A stretch of 64,000 nt of DNA from Ashinkailepas kermadecensis (GCA_034440615.1 JAOTOM010005110.1:536001-600000); one strand, 5' to 3'; counted from the stretch's first letter, positions 48,984 through 63,528 are shown. A program made the numbers and translations. The notes: a model not told the origin generated them from the letters alone.

Positions 48984-49178
48984 GGATCCCAATGCCTGGC
49001 TTGGGAACGGTTGGGGAGGGGGGGGGGGGCAATTTCAAAACAAAGTATTCGATTTCGAAGAACTCTTAGATCTGAAGAGTTGATATTCGTCAGGTCTGCT
49101 TGAGAAAATATTTATATCATAATATGTTTTTTCTCAAATAAAATGTCATTTGAGCGCAAAATTTCAGAAAAATGCATA
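48984..49178 (+). mobile_element. Miniature element, family 1 (copy 3)
   Basis: GGATCCCAATGCCTGGCTTG is followed by a G-run, TTCGATTTCGAAGAACTC, GTCTGCTTGAGAAAATATTT, TTTTTTCTCAAATAAAATG, TCATTTGAGCGCAAAATTTC. This matches 59684-59901 in order, with more substitutions. The right terminus is not recognisable. Confidence 0.6.
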
Positions 49179-49289
49179 ATGAACATAAATGACATAATAT
49201 ATGGTATAATATAGTATAAGATCACATGATACATTTTAAAATTAGACGATGGTGTGCACAGGATATGTCTTGCGACGCCACAAGGCAGC
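49179..49289. other. AT-rich spacer
   Basis: No feature recognised. Confidence 0.35.
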
Positions 49290-49410
49290 GTACACAGACC
49301 TGAGATGATATCACGTGGTAGTTTGTGCAGATCCGAGATGATGCCACGTGACAGTGTGTACAGATCTGAGATGTTATCACGTGGTAGTGCACAGCAACCT
49401 GAGTTGATGT
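49290..49410 (+). repeat. ~36-bp repeat, 3-4 copies
   Basis: Modules of ACAGATCTGAGATGRTATCA plus CGTGGTAGTGTGT recur three times with a fourth partial copy. Confidence 0.75.
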
Positions 49411-50989
49411 CAAGTCGTGAGACGTATCCTACGTCAGCTGGGTGGGAATTTCCCACCCATAATGTAAAGAAATTATATGTGTGTGTGAATGATGGCTAGT
49501 GCGATAAGCGGGCAGTGTGAGTGATAGGCGTGATGGTCCCGCATTTGCCTTCGCACTTCACCATATGTACAACATGAATAAATCCATGTAGTATCGACGT
49601 CGTTTGTAAGCGCTTCGTGGCGTCGACCGTAATGATATCACTTTGTAGCGCGATTCCTGACATGCTCTCCCACACTCCCACACTCCCACATTGAGTATCA
49701 CAGCTGGCATAGAAGCACATACACTAACGGCAACTGACGGCGCAGATTCCCAAACGGGGGTGGCGGGTGGGGGAACAAGGGGCGTACAGCCGGTCGGTTT
49801 TTGGCAAACTTCAACAGGTTGCCAAATCCTGGCCGGTACATTTTGGGGGAAAGGTGGTTGAGCGGGAGGATGGGAATGCTCCGCGGTTGCATCGGTAGAA
49901 ATATTGATTGTCGGTTGGAAGAGAAAACAGATGTTGACTGTATTTAGTGACGATTTTGTCCCGTCCCGAAGTGACCGCTTTCCGCTTCACCGCACAAGGG
50001 GGCCATTGTCGTATTGTCCACTCCCCCCCCCCGGAACCGCTTTTGCCAGCGTCTCTGTCGAGTCGCAAGATGGCAGCAGGGGCGGATTTAGGGTTGGGTG
50101 CAAGGGCCGAGGCACATGTTTATGCCCATCGGGGCCAGTCTGGGGCTGAAGTACAAAACGTGGTGCAAAGCTGAACTAAAGCAGTGAAGTAAAAATAAAA
50201 ATAGGAATCAAACATGCCGCTATGCCAGATCCTAAAGCATCCATTTCAGTACCTCTTCTCCTACAGACATTCATGTACTTCCGTGGGGAACGGTTCCTGC
50301 AATTTGAACTGTATGTTGGATTAAAAAAACAATATATTGGCTATTATTTGGGCACAAGGGAGTTGTCATTTATGATTTAGTGATCTTACGTGTATTTTTT
50401 AATCCAAGCTAAGTGTTACATGAACCAAATTATGTCTGTAGTCCGCATTTCCGTCCCAAAAGATACGAAGTTTATTGGCTCTGATGATGTGGAGACCATC
50501 TGGATTGGCTCTGATGAAATTGAGACGATGCAGATTCAGCTACTCCTCACCTTCCACGCCAACGCTGGAGCCGAGGGTGGCTGAGGGGTCGCCGCTAATG
50601 ACCTGAGGACGCTCGAGAGCGAAGGTCGTGCTCGTGGCCACGGCCGGAAGCCGCCAATTATCTTCAGAGTGTATCTATCTGTCCTTCATTTGGTTAAAAT
50701 GAAAGGCGAAATGCGTTTGTTTGCCCACTTATTGACACTTCATCCTACACCCCGATTGGCGATAATTTTCCAACGAGTACTTGACACCCGCATCTCGGTA
50801 ATGTCGGAGGGGTATGATAAATGACCTGGTGAGATGAGTTACGCAATGCATAGATACACTAATTGATCGTCTCTGCGTGGCTACGGCAATAGTGCGTATC
50901 CCAGATTGCCAAAGCAGATTGGCTCATGGCCACCCTGTCGTTCCCATCATGTTCATGGAACATCTCTCAATTATCTTATTCACCCAAAC
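49411..50989. other. Unique sequence; hAT-like start at 50077
   Basis: CAGGGGCGGATTTAGGGTTG at 50077 resembles an element 5' terminus without a visible partner. Otherwise non-repetitive DNA without a recognisable gene. Confidence 0.4.
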
Positions 50990-52025
50990 TAATGTGCTGA
51001 GACTTGCGGAATCACATCCGCTGATCAGGCTATATATGCTGAGACTCGCAGAGTGACATCCGCTGATCAGGCTATATATGCTGAGACTCGCGGAGTCACA
51101 TCCGCTGATCAGGCTATATATGCTGAGACTCGGGGAGTGACATCCGCTGATCAGGCTATATATGCTGAGACTCGCGGAGTCACATCCGCTGATCAGACTA
51201 TATATATGGTAAGACTCGGGGAGTGACATCCGCTGATCAGGCTATATATGCTGAGACTCGCGGAGTCACATCCGCTGATCAGGCTATATATATGGTAAGA
51301 CTCGGGGAGTGACATCCGCTGATCAGGCTATATATGCTGAGACTCGCGAAGTCACATCCGCTGATCAGGTTATATATGCTAGGACTCGCGGAGTCACATC
51401 CACCGATCAGGCTACATATGCTGAGATTCGCGGAGTCACATTCACTGATCAGGCTATATATGCCGAGACTCGGGGAGTGACTTCCGCTGATCAGGCTATA
51501 TATGCCGAGACTCGTGGAGTCACATCCACTGATCAGGCTATATATGCTGAGACTCGGGGAGTGACATCCGCTGATCAGGCTATATATGCTGAGACTCGCG
51601 GAGTCACATCCGCTGATCAGGCTATATATATGGTAAGACTCGGGGAGTGACATCCGCTGATCAGGCTATATATGCTGAGACTCGCGGAGTCACATCCGCT
51701 GATCAGGCTATATATATGGTAAGACTCGGGAGTGACATCCGCTGATCAGGTTATATATGCTGAGACTCGCGGAGTCACATCCGCTGATCAGGCTATATAT
51801 GCTGAGACTCGTGGAGTCACATCCGCTGATCAGGCTACATATGCTGAGACTCGCAGAGTGACATCCACTGATCAGGCTATATATGCTGAGACTCGTGGAG
51901 TCACATCTGCTGATCAGGCTACATATGCTGAGACTCGCAGAGTGACATCCACTGATCAGGCTATATATGCTGAGACTCGTGGAGTCACATCCGCTGATCA
52001 GGCTATATATGCTGAGGCCGCGAAG
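50990..52025 (+). repeat. 42-bp minisatellite, about 24 copies
   Basis: The unit is CATCCGCTGATCAGGCTATA plus TATGCTGAGACTCGCGGAGTCA; CTGATCAG recurs every 42 bp from 51021. In one plus frame the unit reads a 14-residue TSADQAIYAETRGV repeat. Four units carry an extra 2 bp giving TATATATGGTAAGAC (GTAAGA at 51209, 51295, 51633, 51719), which breaks the frame. They occur as two pairs 86 bp apart, with 424 bp between pairs, indicating a ~10-unit higher-order duplication. Confidence 0.92.
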
Positions 52026-52381
52026 CCGTTCTCTGCAGTGAGCCGACTCGTGCGGAACTATCAGACAATCACTGCATGTGCTTAACATGCAAGTACGACA
52101 GGTGAGGAAGTGGAGTGCTTAACTGTAATGGCCAATATGTACACCTTCCCTCTCCGTCCTGACGAAGAGAGACGTTGACTTCATGAGCACATAGTGAACC
52201 TGGATCCTGCTGTGGCATATGGTACATATAGTAATAGTACACTGAATTTCAGTGTGTCGTTGCAGACTGGCGAGGAGCCGGATTAGCGCAATGGTGTCCC
52301 GAATGTCTGCAGAGCTGTCACACGCTGTAAACAAGTTCAGCCTCGGATGGGTGCTAATCCAGATGATGAAAAAAGAAACTC
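52026..52381. other. Unique sequence
   Basis: No gene recognised. Confidence 0.4.
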
Positions 52382-52446
52382 CCTACTCCAGCTTGGAGTT
52401 TAGGGGCGCATCGACTGCGTCGGTCATGTAGCCTACTCCAGCTTGG
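52382..52446 (-). mobile_element. Very short SINE-tail insertion with direct repeats
   Basis: A perfect 15-bp direct repeat CCTACTCCAGCTTGG at 52382-52396 and 52432-52446 flanks only 35 bp, whose core GGGCGCATCGACTGC is shared with 53293-53373. Parsimonious reading: an extremely 5'-truncated retroposon on the minus strand. Confidence 0.5.
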
Positions 52447-53292
52447 TTTAAGCAGGCCGTTGAGTGCTATCTCGGATGCTACACTTCGCATCCATTACAT
52501 TCTAACATCATGCTTAATTTAAGAATTAATATGGTCTGAAGTAAGGATGCATAGGAATCATAAGCTATGGAACACGAGTGCCTGAAGGTGCTAGAGAAAT
52601 AGCACCTTTTCTGGTGTTTTTTCTTTAGCATACTAGGGGCGCTGTGTAAAACATAAGTACCTTTAGGATGCTAACATTTCAGTTTTATCCATTAAGTACC
52701 CAATTTTAACATCTTAGCTGCCCTATTCAAGCATCACATGCTCCCACTGAAGTTAGAAATACCACCAAATGCTTTATGCTGCTATATCGCACTGTTTTTA
52801 GGGTGATATTGCGAAAATTAGCACTACTCCGGGATGGATTGAGGAGGGGGCGGGGTTAAGGCCATCTTGAAATAGTGATTGGTCTCACGAAGGTTCGAAA
52901 GTATCCCATCAGGAAACGACAAGTGTGAAGTACCCACTCTCGGGGTACTTCCCCTAACCATGGCTGGCTAATCGGAGCACAAAGTAGAGCATTAGATAGT
53001 AGCGAAGTCCAAAGTACCACGAAAACGATAGTAATGCAAATGTTTTCGCAACCATACCGCTCTCTATTCGCCTTCCCCCTAGCCACCATCCACTTGTATA
53101 TCACACACATCGTTTGACCTATGCATGTATCTCCAGACGTTCGCATACTTCTGGGCGATCTCCGAAAGCTGGATACACTTACCGACACTTCCATACCGCA
53201 TCGAATGCAACCGAGAAGTGCTATATCCAGACACTCTTTCACACTATGCCAGATGCAGTAGGGAAGAGCAAACCTATATGAGCACCGTACCG
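52447..53292. other. Unique sequence with a 9-bp hairpin
   Basis: AAGGTGCTA / TAGCACCTT with a 6-nt loop at 52585-52608, followed by T-rich sequence. No gene recognised. Confidence 0.4.
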
Positions 53293-53373
53293 GGCAGAAC
53301 CCGGTTAGTTAGTTAGTTATTTGGGTTTAAAGGGCGCATCGACTGCAATGGTCATATTGCGCCCGGCAGAACC
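53293..53373 (-). mobile_element. Truncated SINE tail
   Basis: On the minus strand: GGGCGCAATATGACCATTGC, AGTCGATGCGCCC, TTTAAACCCAAATAACTAAC and further AACTAACC repeats. GGGCGCA and TGCGCCC can pair. Imperfect direct repeats (GGCAGAACCCGGT near 53293, GGCAGAACCAGGT near 53361) flank it. Confidence 0.6.
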
Positions 53374-56040
<2,667 letters not shown>

Positions 56041-56089
56041 GAAGGCCTCACTGATGCACATTGCATGCAAATTGCATAGTACAATAGCG
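56041..56089. other. Spacer
   Basis: No feature recognised. Confidence 0.3.
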
Positions 56090-56224
56090 TCATATCGACG
56101 GTGACCACGATGTAAGGCCCAATACTACCCAAGTACTATCTCTAGCCGCCGTATTTCGTAGCCCGAGTTCGAGCTATGGGCACGACATCACTGAACCAGT
56201 TGAGGTGCTCAAATAACTAACTAA
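56090..56224 (+). mobile_element. Candidate SINE with AACTAACTAAG tail
   Basis: A box B-like GAGTTCGAGCT (56165-56175) is followed by TTGAGGTGCTCAAATAACTA and ACTAAG. The tail resembles that at 23228-23262. The 5' half and box A are not clear, so boundaries are tentative. Confidence 0.5.
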
Positions 56225-57128
56225 GAGAGAGAGGGAGGAAGTCGAAGAGAAAGAGCGAGAGAGAGAGAGAAAGGGGGAGAGAGAGAGAGAATGGATGAGA
56301 GGCGAACAGTAGGCCAGTGCATGCAGTAGAGATATCAATCCAGGTCAAAGCCCCCAAGGACGCCCCACTTTGGATTTCCATCGGTGTGGATGTGCTCCCG
56401 GTCTCCAATGTTAGGCTGGAGCGACATTCATGCCACCGCGCGACTGGACACTCTCCGTATAGAGCGTGCTTTCTTAGCAAACAGCGGCACTCTTTGTTCG
56501 CGTTTTTCCCTTGGCAGAAGCGTGGCCACTAGACCGAATCTCAGGAGCCGAAGAGTGGCCACGCGCATGGCCCGCCTCAATGGGCTGACTCGTTCCGTTT
56601 CCGGACACTCAGGCACCGAATCGGGTACACCGCTTCACATGGGAGCACTGTCGACTCGCCCGTCGTGGGCCGCCGACGGTCACCCTCGAGATGTCGCTTT
56701 ATGTGCGCTCGCGGTGTTTGTTGGCATGCTGATCGCTGCTGTGTTTCGCCAATTGTAAAAATTCCGAATGGCATTCATCATTTGTGGCAACGCTTTCCGT
56801 CTGTAGTAACGATATAATGTCATGATGCGTGACATCCGCGTAGGCTGTCGTTCTCAAGGTGGCAAAAGGTTATGACCTCCGTGGAATAATGGAGGCATTA
56901 TCTTGGGAGGTGTGATTGCTGAGCTATGATAGCATGATAGTGATGCATCTTGCGATCAAGTTAATTCCATTATGCTAATATTTTCATGTACTGCCACATG
57001 GCGACAAGCTACACCATTCCTTGTGATTTATTTCTTGTTTGTTTTGCGCTTATCATCAGTTCCATGACATAATGTATTCAAAACGTTTTATAGTTCCATG
57101 ACACTGCTCATTATTAAAAGCACTTTAT
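56225..57128. other. Purine-rich patch then unique sequence
   Basis: A second GA-rich patch lies at 56225-56292. The remainder is non-repetitive with no recognisable gene. Confidence 0.4.
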
Positions 57129-57189
57129 TGCCTGTGGTTTGATCTGGATGTGCCTGTGGTTTGATCTGGATGTGCCTGTGGTTTGATTC
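57129..57189 (+). repeat. 22-bp repeat, 3 copies
   Basis: TGCCTGTGGTTTGATCTGGA plus TG starts at 57129, 57151 and 57173, the third diverging after TTTGAT. Confidence 0.9.
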
Positions 57190-57633
57190 GTGGTCGGATT
57201 GTATAAGTCAAACATCGAATTTAACGGACACGAAACCATAATTGATGATCATACCTGGAGTGAAATGACAAATGAGAAGATAGGAAGCGACCCACCATGG
57301 GGAATTTTAGCATGTAATTCCATTCGGAAATGAATCTGTTTCTTTTGTGATGTTGGGGCTTTCCATTGAAATTATGCATGCCAAGTATGTGGGTTGCATA
57401 TGTCAACAGCACCTTTTCCCAGGGAGGAACCGCGTTCAAAGCGATGTAGCTATTGAGAGCTTAGCGGATGATACATGGCTTCTGGAACAAATGTGATGCG
57501 TGTTCAAGCTGGCTGAGCAGATGGCACGGGACGATTAAGTTCAAGTTGTCTCGTGAATTGCTTCCATACTCGCAGAAAGCACATTAGTTCTAAAATGGTG
57601 TCGAAGTCAGTCGAATAAAGCTTGAGTGACATA
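57190..57633. other. Unique sequence
   Basis: No feature recognised. Confidence 0.4.
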
Positions 57634-57960
57634 CAGGGGCGGATTAAAACGAGGCGACTGTGGTGACCCACTTATGCTATTTGAAGGGATTTCCGTGAGC
57701 CTCTGCAGTTTGAAATGACCCTTAGCTCCCCAACTCCTTCAGGGACGGCCTAGAAAATGGATTGTCTCCGGTCCTTTTTCGTGGCTAATCTGTGCTCATT
57801 GCTTGAGAAAGAGGGAAGAGGTCCCGCTGGATATGCACAACTGTCGTATGCACCCCTAATCATTTCCATTCAGCCACATCCCTCAGAGGCCTCCCTTGGT
57901 ACGAGTGCTTTAAAAAAACTGAGCCGTATCTCTATTTTGGAAATCCCAAGACCGCCCCTG
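57634..57960 (+). mobile_element. hAT-like MITE candidate
   Basis: Starts CAGGGGCGG at 57634 and ends with its exact complement CCGCCCCTG at 57952-57960, a 9-bp perfect terminal inverted repeat on a 327-bp element without coding capacity. Flanking octamers GTGACATA and GTACCTAT are not identical, so no clean 8-bp duplication supports it. CAGGG...CCCTG termini are common for hAT elements (family knowledge). Confidence 0.55.
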
Positions 57961-59683
57961 GTACCTATGTTCAGCTATGTAGCTATGTTCATCGCACATA
58001 GAGGTAGACAATATCATCCACCTGTCCACTGGCGTGACCGAGACAGATGGCTATGAATGTTACTGGCACAAACGAAGCACAAAGATCCACGAAAAGGAAA
58101 TTGCCATTCTTTCAGAAGCAAAGGGAAGAAATAGTAGCTCCACAAAATAGAGCAGGTGAGGTTTACGGATTCAAACTTCTGTACGATTCGGAAGTCTATT
58201 TGGAGCTCTAAATTGTCCCAAGATATTTTGCAGACAAACAAGAAATTCGTTTCCTTTGCTCAAGATAGACCTAAGATTTTGTGACTTTTCCCACCCATAC
58301 CTTAGCAGAAAGCAAACAACTTAAAGCACAGTTGACATATATCAATGGTCTGCCTTTCTTAAGCAAGTTCCAGAAATGCGCGAGCGGATATTGCGTCGAT
58401 TTGTTGCCGTGACCTTAAGCCTAACACAATAAGACTAGGCTAACACAATATTTTAAGAGCCCCGGCATATATTTTTGATATATTAAACATATTTATATAT
58501 TTATTGATTATATTGAATATTATGCTGCATATATTTAATAGTTTGAGAGCCCCGGCTTGGTGGAAAGGAGCGCAGTCGAGCCTGTTCAAAAGCGCGGGAG
58601 GACAGCCAATGTTATAGGAGGGGAGGGTGCAGACACTGGTCTATACTTAAAATGAGGAAAACATTATACAAATCGATCTTTTTGTTTACGGGGTGTGGAT
58701 TTCGCTACACGTTCTCATCGGTGGCTGCGATACTACTGGTAGTCATGCTTCTTAAGGCACGAGCTTGGAGTTGATTGCACTAACAGAACACCAACTACAC
58801 AAAAAAATAATCTGACCAATTATATAACACTCCCCTAGATACCATTCGCACGTCATACGAGCCTGATGGTCGGATACTAGACGTGATTCGATGCCTCATG
58901 TTCCAAGGTCTCATTGGGAGCAAGTGGCAGTGACACCTGCTGGAGTGTCAAGGCTCCGGCTCCTGCTGTTGGATATCTTCTTATGCCTGCTGCGCAGTCT
59001 CCGGTAACTCTAGCGACGTACGTAGCATTGCAGTCTCCATGAACCGAGGAGAGCCCTCGCACAGTGAGTATGCCAGTATTCGAGCATTCGAGCTCTTGGC
59101 ACGCATTGTGGGTGGAAAATGGGGCATATTGGTACGACGTTAATTAATGAACATTTGGCGGGAAGATTAATCATGCGCCAAGGTTGGATTCGATATTGTG
59201 GAAGGTATCAATAACACATTAAGGTACTTACAGCTACTTAATGACACCTTTCGTCCAGTGCTCACTGTGGCTGGTTATTCTAGCAGGGCTAAGAAAGAAA
59301 CGAGGAAGGGAGCGCAACTTTAACTTCAATTTGAACAGGTTCTTGAAGATGAAGGTTATGTTTTTTTTAAGTCCTGTCACGAATAATTCCTCATAACGAA
59401 CTAGCCCGATTGGAGAAGCATTTGACCCACAAAATTGGAGACTCACACCAAAACAACACGAACTGATTACGGTCCTTTTCATCTGGCAACGCGCTCAACC
59501 ACTATACTCCCATTCCGGTCCGATCTCAATGCAGCCTGGTGTTCTTCAGGTGCCGTAAATTGAACACCACGGGCTGGTTGAAGAGCAGCCTCGACATTAC
59601 CGCCAAAACTCCCCATTCACATCCGGTTGACAGGGCGACCTTTTCCGGTCCGCCAGACTGAATCACTGCGCATGTCCTTGACC
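57961..59683. other. Unique sequence; AT-rich segment between AGAGCCCCGGC repeats
   Basis: AGAGCCCCGGC occurs at about 58456 and 58548 and brackets about 80 bp of TATATTT-rich DNA. Otherwise no gene or repeat recognised. Confidence 0.45.
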
Positions 59684-59901
59684 CAGAGACGGATCCAAAA
59701 GCCTGGCTTGGGGACAATTTTTTCATCTCCTATTTCGAAAAATTCATCGGATGAACAGCTAACACTCGTCGAGCCTGCCTTAGACAATATTTATGCCACA
59801 AAATGTTCTTAGATTTCGAGAAAATGACATTTTAGTGCAGAATTTCGGCATACATCGGCCGAAATTTTGCACTTTCGTCCGCGCCTTTGGATCCGCCAGT
59901 G
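59684..59901 (+). mobile_element. Miniature element, family 1 (copy 2, best termini)
   Basis: The left end CAGAGACGGATCCAAAAGC and the reverse complement of the right end CACTGGCGGATCCAAAGGC match at 14 of 19 positions. Internal blocks AACAGCTAACACTCGTC and CTTAGATTTCGAGAAAATG are shared with 23370-23577 and, more weakly, 48984-49178. It is 218 bp, non-coding, with no clear target-site duplication. Consistent with a MITE mobilised by a transposase not in this window. Confidence 0.75.
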
Positions 59902-59992
59902 CTGCGGGGAGGGGGGGGGGCGTTGCCAGTAGTTGTTGGTGGCCTATGCTGGATCTACCCCAGCCTGTGGACTTTGTGAACGCATTACCCCA
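59902..59992. other. Spacer with G-run
   Basis: A G-run at 59911-59920; nothing else. Confidence 0.35.
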
Positions 59993-60285
59993 GCCAAGCT
60001 CTGCGCCGGTCCATGTTCTCGGCGCTGGCTGACCGGCAGTGGGTCTGCGAGTGTGCCTCGTCTGCCAAGCTCTGCGCCGGTCCATGTTCTCGGCGCTGGC
60101 TGACTGGCAGTGGGTCTGCGAGTGTGAACCGTCTGCCAAGCTCTGCGCCGGTCCATGTTCTCGGCGCTGGCTGACCGGCAGTGGGTCTGCGAGTGTGCCT
60201 TGTCTGCCAAGCTCTGCGCCGGTCCATGTTCTCGGCGCTGGCTGACTGGCAGTGGGTCTGCGAGTGTGAACCGTCTGCCAAGCCG
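59993..60285 (+). repeat. 71-bp minisatellite, 4 copies in ABAB order
   Basis: GCCAAGCTCTGCGCCGGTCC, ATGTTCTCGGCGCTGGCTGA, CYGGCAGTGGGTCTGCGAGT then GTGCCTYGTCT or GTGAACCGTCT. Starts at 59993, 60064, 60135 and 60206 with a partial copy at 60277. The A type (GACCGG, GCCTYG) and B type (GACTGG, GAACCG) strictly alternate, so the last duplication was of a 142-bp dimer. Confidence 0.93.
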
Positions 60286-60640
60286 GGGGCCGATTATCTC
60301 CGACGGTGCGGCTGTGGGAGCGGGGCAGTGCGGCTTTTTGCGCTCGGGAGCTGCACGCGGAGCGAATGTAATGGTCGGCTGGGCTCTCCGTGAGCCGAGT
60401 GATGCCTTAATCAATCCCACGTGTTCGGTCCCGAGGCGTCAGCGCGGCGAGCCTGAGGTGGTGGCCCACCCAGCGGGCATGGACGGTCTCTGTTGTTTCA
60501 GAGCCCGAGGTCAGATAGAATGGGTACCGTGGTCACGCACGTGTGTGCGTTGTTCCTGTTGGTGATGCTGCTTCACATCAGTATGTTTTCTGCTTTGATG
60601 TAGCTGTATCTACGCATGTCTGGAGAGGGTATGGTGGACA
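60286..60640. other. Unique sequence
   Basis: GC-rich on the left; no feature recognised. Confidence 0.4.
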
Positions 60641-61487
<847 letters not shown>

Positions 61488-62267
61488 TTTTTAGCAGCCT
61501 AGGGTCCCTCCATGAGCTTAGATATCCTTTACGTAGCACCGGCAGCCCTCCACTTCGGTCCAGACCGTCTCCGTGGCTCGGGGGCCTCTTCCTCGGCCCG
61601 AGGCTCGTCGTCAGTTCTGGGCCCGTCTCCAGTCAAAACCGCATGAGTCAAAGCCGACCCAGTGGCCCTGCACGTCCGGCCCGGGCCCCCTCAGTCGGCT
61701 CAGAGACCCTCATTAGCGATCCAGTGCCTCCTCTGTCAGGCCAAAGTCCCTCTCTCAACAGCTTAGGTCCCCTCCATCAGGTCAGGGTCCTTGCATGGCT
61801 TGGGCCCCATCCGTCGGCCAAGGGGCCCTTTCTGACGTCCTGAGGTCACCTCCGGTAACTAGGGGTCACCTCCGATAACTAGGGGTCACCTCCGTCGTCT
61901 CAAGGGCCATCTTTAGCGACCCAGGTCCATTTCCGTCAGGTCGGAGATACCTGTTCACAAGCTTGGGCGCTCTCCATCAGGTCAGGGCCCTTGCTTCGGT
62001 TTGAGCCCCGTCGTCAGCACAGGGACCTTTCATTTTGGCTCGGGGGCACCTCCGTTAGCCGGGGGACCTTCCAACCATCCGGGGCCCCTCTGTCTACCTA
62101 GAAGCCCTTCACGTTGATCCAGCACATGACCCTAATCATCTGTCCGTGGACACTCTCCTTTGACTCGGGACCCTTTTCATCGGCCCAGGGCCCTCTCCTT
62201 CAGCCAGGGGCCCTTTTCGTCGGCCCAAGGGCCATTCACATTAGCCCAGGGGCCCTTACCCTACATT
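61488..62267 (+). repeat. Diverged ~27-bp repeat (GGGCCCTTTCGTCGGCCCAG type)
   Basis: Degenerate modules combine GGGCCCTYTCC, GTCGGCCCAGG and CCATCAGGTCAGG. Period about 26-30 bp, roughly 25 copies; an old array similar in style to, but different in sequence from, those at 44.3-47.9 kb. Confidence 0.65.
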
Positions 62268-62404
62268 AAGACGCAGAACATAACATCGCTAGAGACAAGA
62301 CGCAGAGCATAACATTGCTACAAACAAGACACAGAGCATAACATCGCGACAGTCAAGACGCTAAACATAACATCGCCACAGACAAGACGCAGAGCATAAC
62401 ATGC
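62268..62404 (+). repeat. 29-bp repeat, about 5 copies
   Basis: AAGACGCAGAGCATAACATC plus GCYACAGAC, starting at 62268 and every 29 bp, the fifth copy truncated. Confidence 0.92.
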
Positions 62405-63476
62405 AATGTTGTATTCGGCATTGAAAGCATTCACTGTTAAACCACAACATCAAGCCCTGGTCTATGCCAGCCCTACGCCCCGTGTCGTCCCTATCTCGGT
62501 ATGAAGAGACAAAGCCAATGGGAGGCCAGCCCGCATTCCTATGTCTTAGCACCATGGTACATCATAGGTCATCTTCACGGCGCTGCCGAACAGACAGATC
62601 GACCTCCAGCGCAGACCCACAATTAAACACAGACGCGCAGCACAGGCAAATTCGTCCTCCATCACCACTGGCCGCTTAATTTGCTAGATGATGCTCGTCA
62701 TCGGTCGAGTGCTGGGCTGAGTTTTCTGATGGATCCGTCGCACGTGTCGTAAGAAATAAACGTCAGAACGAGCGTGGTGCCAGCCGCCCACCCTCGCCTA
62801 CGTGCCGGCCGGCGGTGATCTGTGACCTGAATGGCTCCCTAGTTTCCTAACGATCGATTGGACGGTCTGCTGCCCACCTTCACTGGGGCTATGGCGACGA
62901 TCATGTACAAACTTCGCGCCTCAGGAAGTATGTGATAGTTTTATGCTGGGCTATCTTAGGATACGGTTGAAAACTTTCTGGAATCTGGATCCGGGAATTC
63001 GTTGTCAACTCGTTTGTGGAGGTAAAAAACTCATTACATGGCGTAATATGTGTATGTAAGGTGCAAACTCACGCGCGTATATGTCAGCTAGATGTACATC
63101 AAGTTCCCTTGACAATTTTGTGTACCAACAGTAAATTTGTAAATCATGGTAATATACCTGGCAAAGTATCATCAGTGGGCGAAAAAAAGATGTGCCCGAC
63201 ATATCACCATGCTGCAGTGACCGGACCGTCCAGTGGTTCACAACTGTCGAATGAGTAAGTGTTACCAAATCCGGTGGGGTGAACTACGATGAATGAGTGT
63301 GACATTTCAAGACGTTCTGCAGCATAGCCTAAGAGGTCACAAAGTCTGATTTAGAGCTGTGCCTGGGGAAGAGAGGGGAGGTGATCTCTGACGGATGACG
63401 TTCAAAGGTCAAACTCGCTCTATAGACGGAAGAGCGAACTGAGCTACGTGCCGCGAAAGGGGGGGGGGACAACAGG
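62405..63476. other. Unique sequence
   Basis: Non-repetitive; a G-run at 63460-63468. No gene recognised. Confidence 0.4.
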
Positions 63477-63528
63477 ACAACAGGTGCCAGACAACACCCC
63501 GATCGAAGTGTTGTCTGGCACCTGTTGT
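63477..63528. other. Perfect 21-bp hairpin, 10-nt loop
   Basis: ACAACAGGTGCCAGACAACA plus C at 63477-63497 is followed by a 10-nt loop CCCGATCGAA and the exact complement at 63508-63528. A transcript from either strand could fold into a fully paired 21-bp stem. No A- or T-run or terminal signature identifies it as a transposon end, and no gene adjoins. Confidence 0.9.

Noticed and set aside
50990..52025. Regular direct repeats that could suggest a CRISPR array
   Set aside because: The 42-bp units are contiguous, with no unique spacers, no leader and no cas genes. The same applies to the 36-, 41- and 47-bp arrays.
52585..52620. 9-bp hairpin followed by T-rich sequence, resembling a bacterial terminator
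   Set aside because: The window is eukaryotic, no gene lies upstream, and short hairpins of this size occur by chance in this much sequence.
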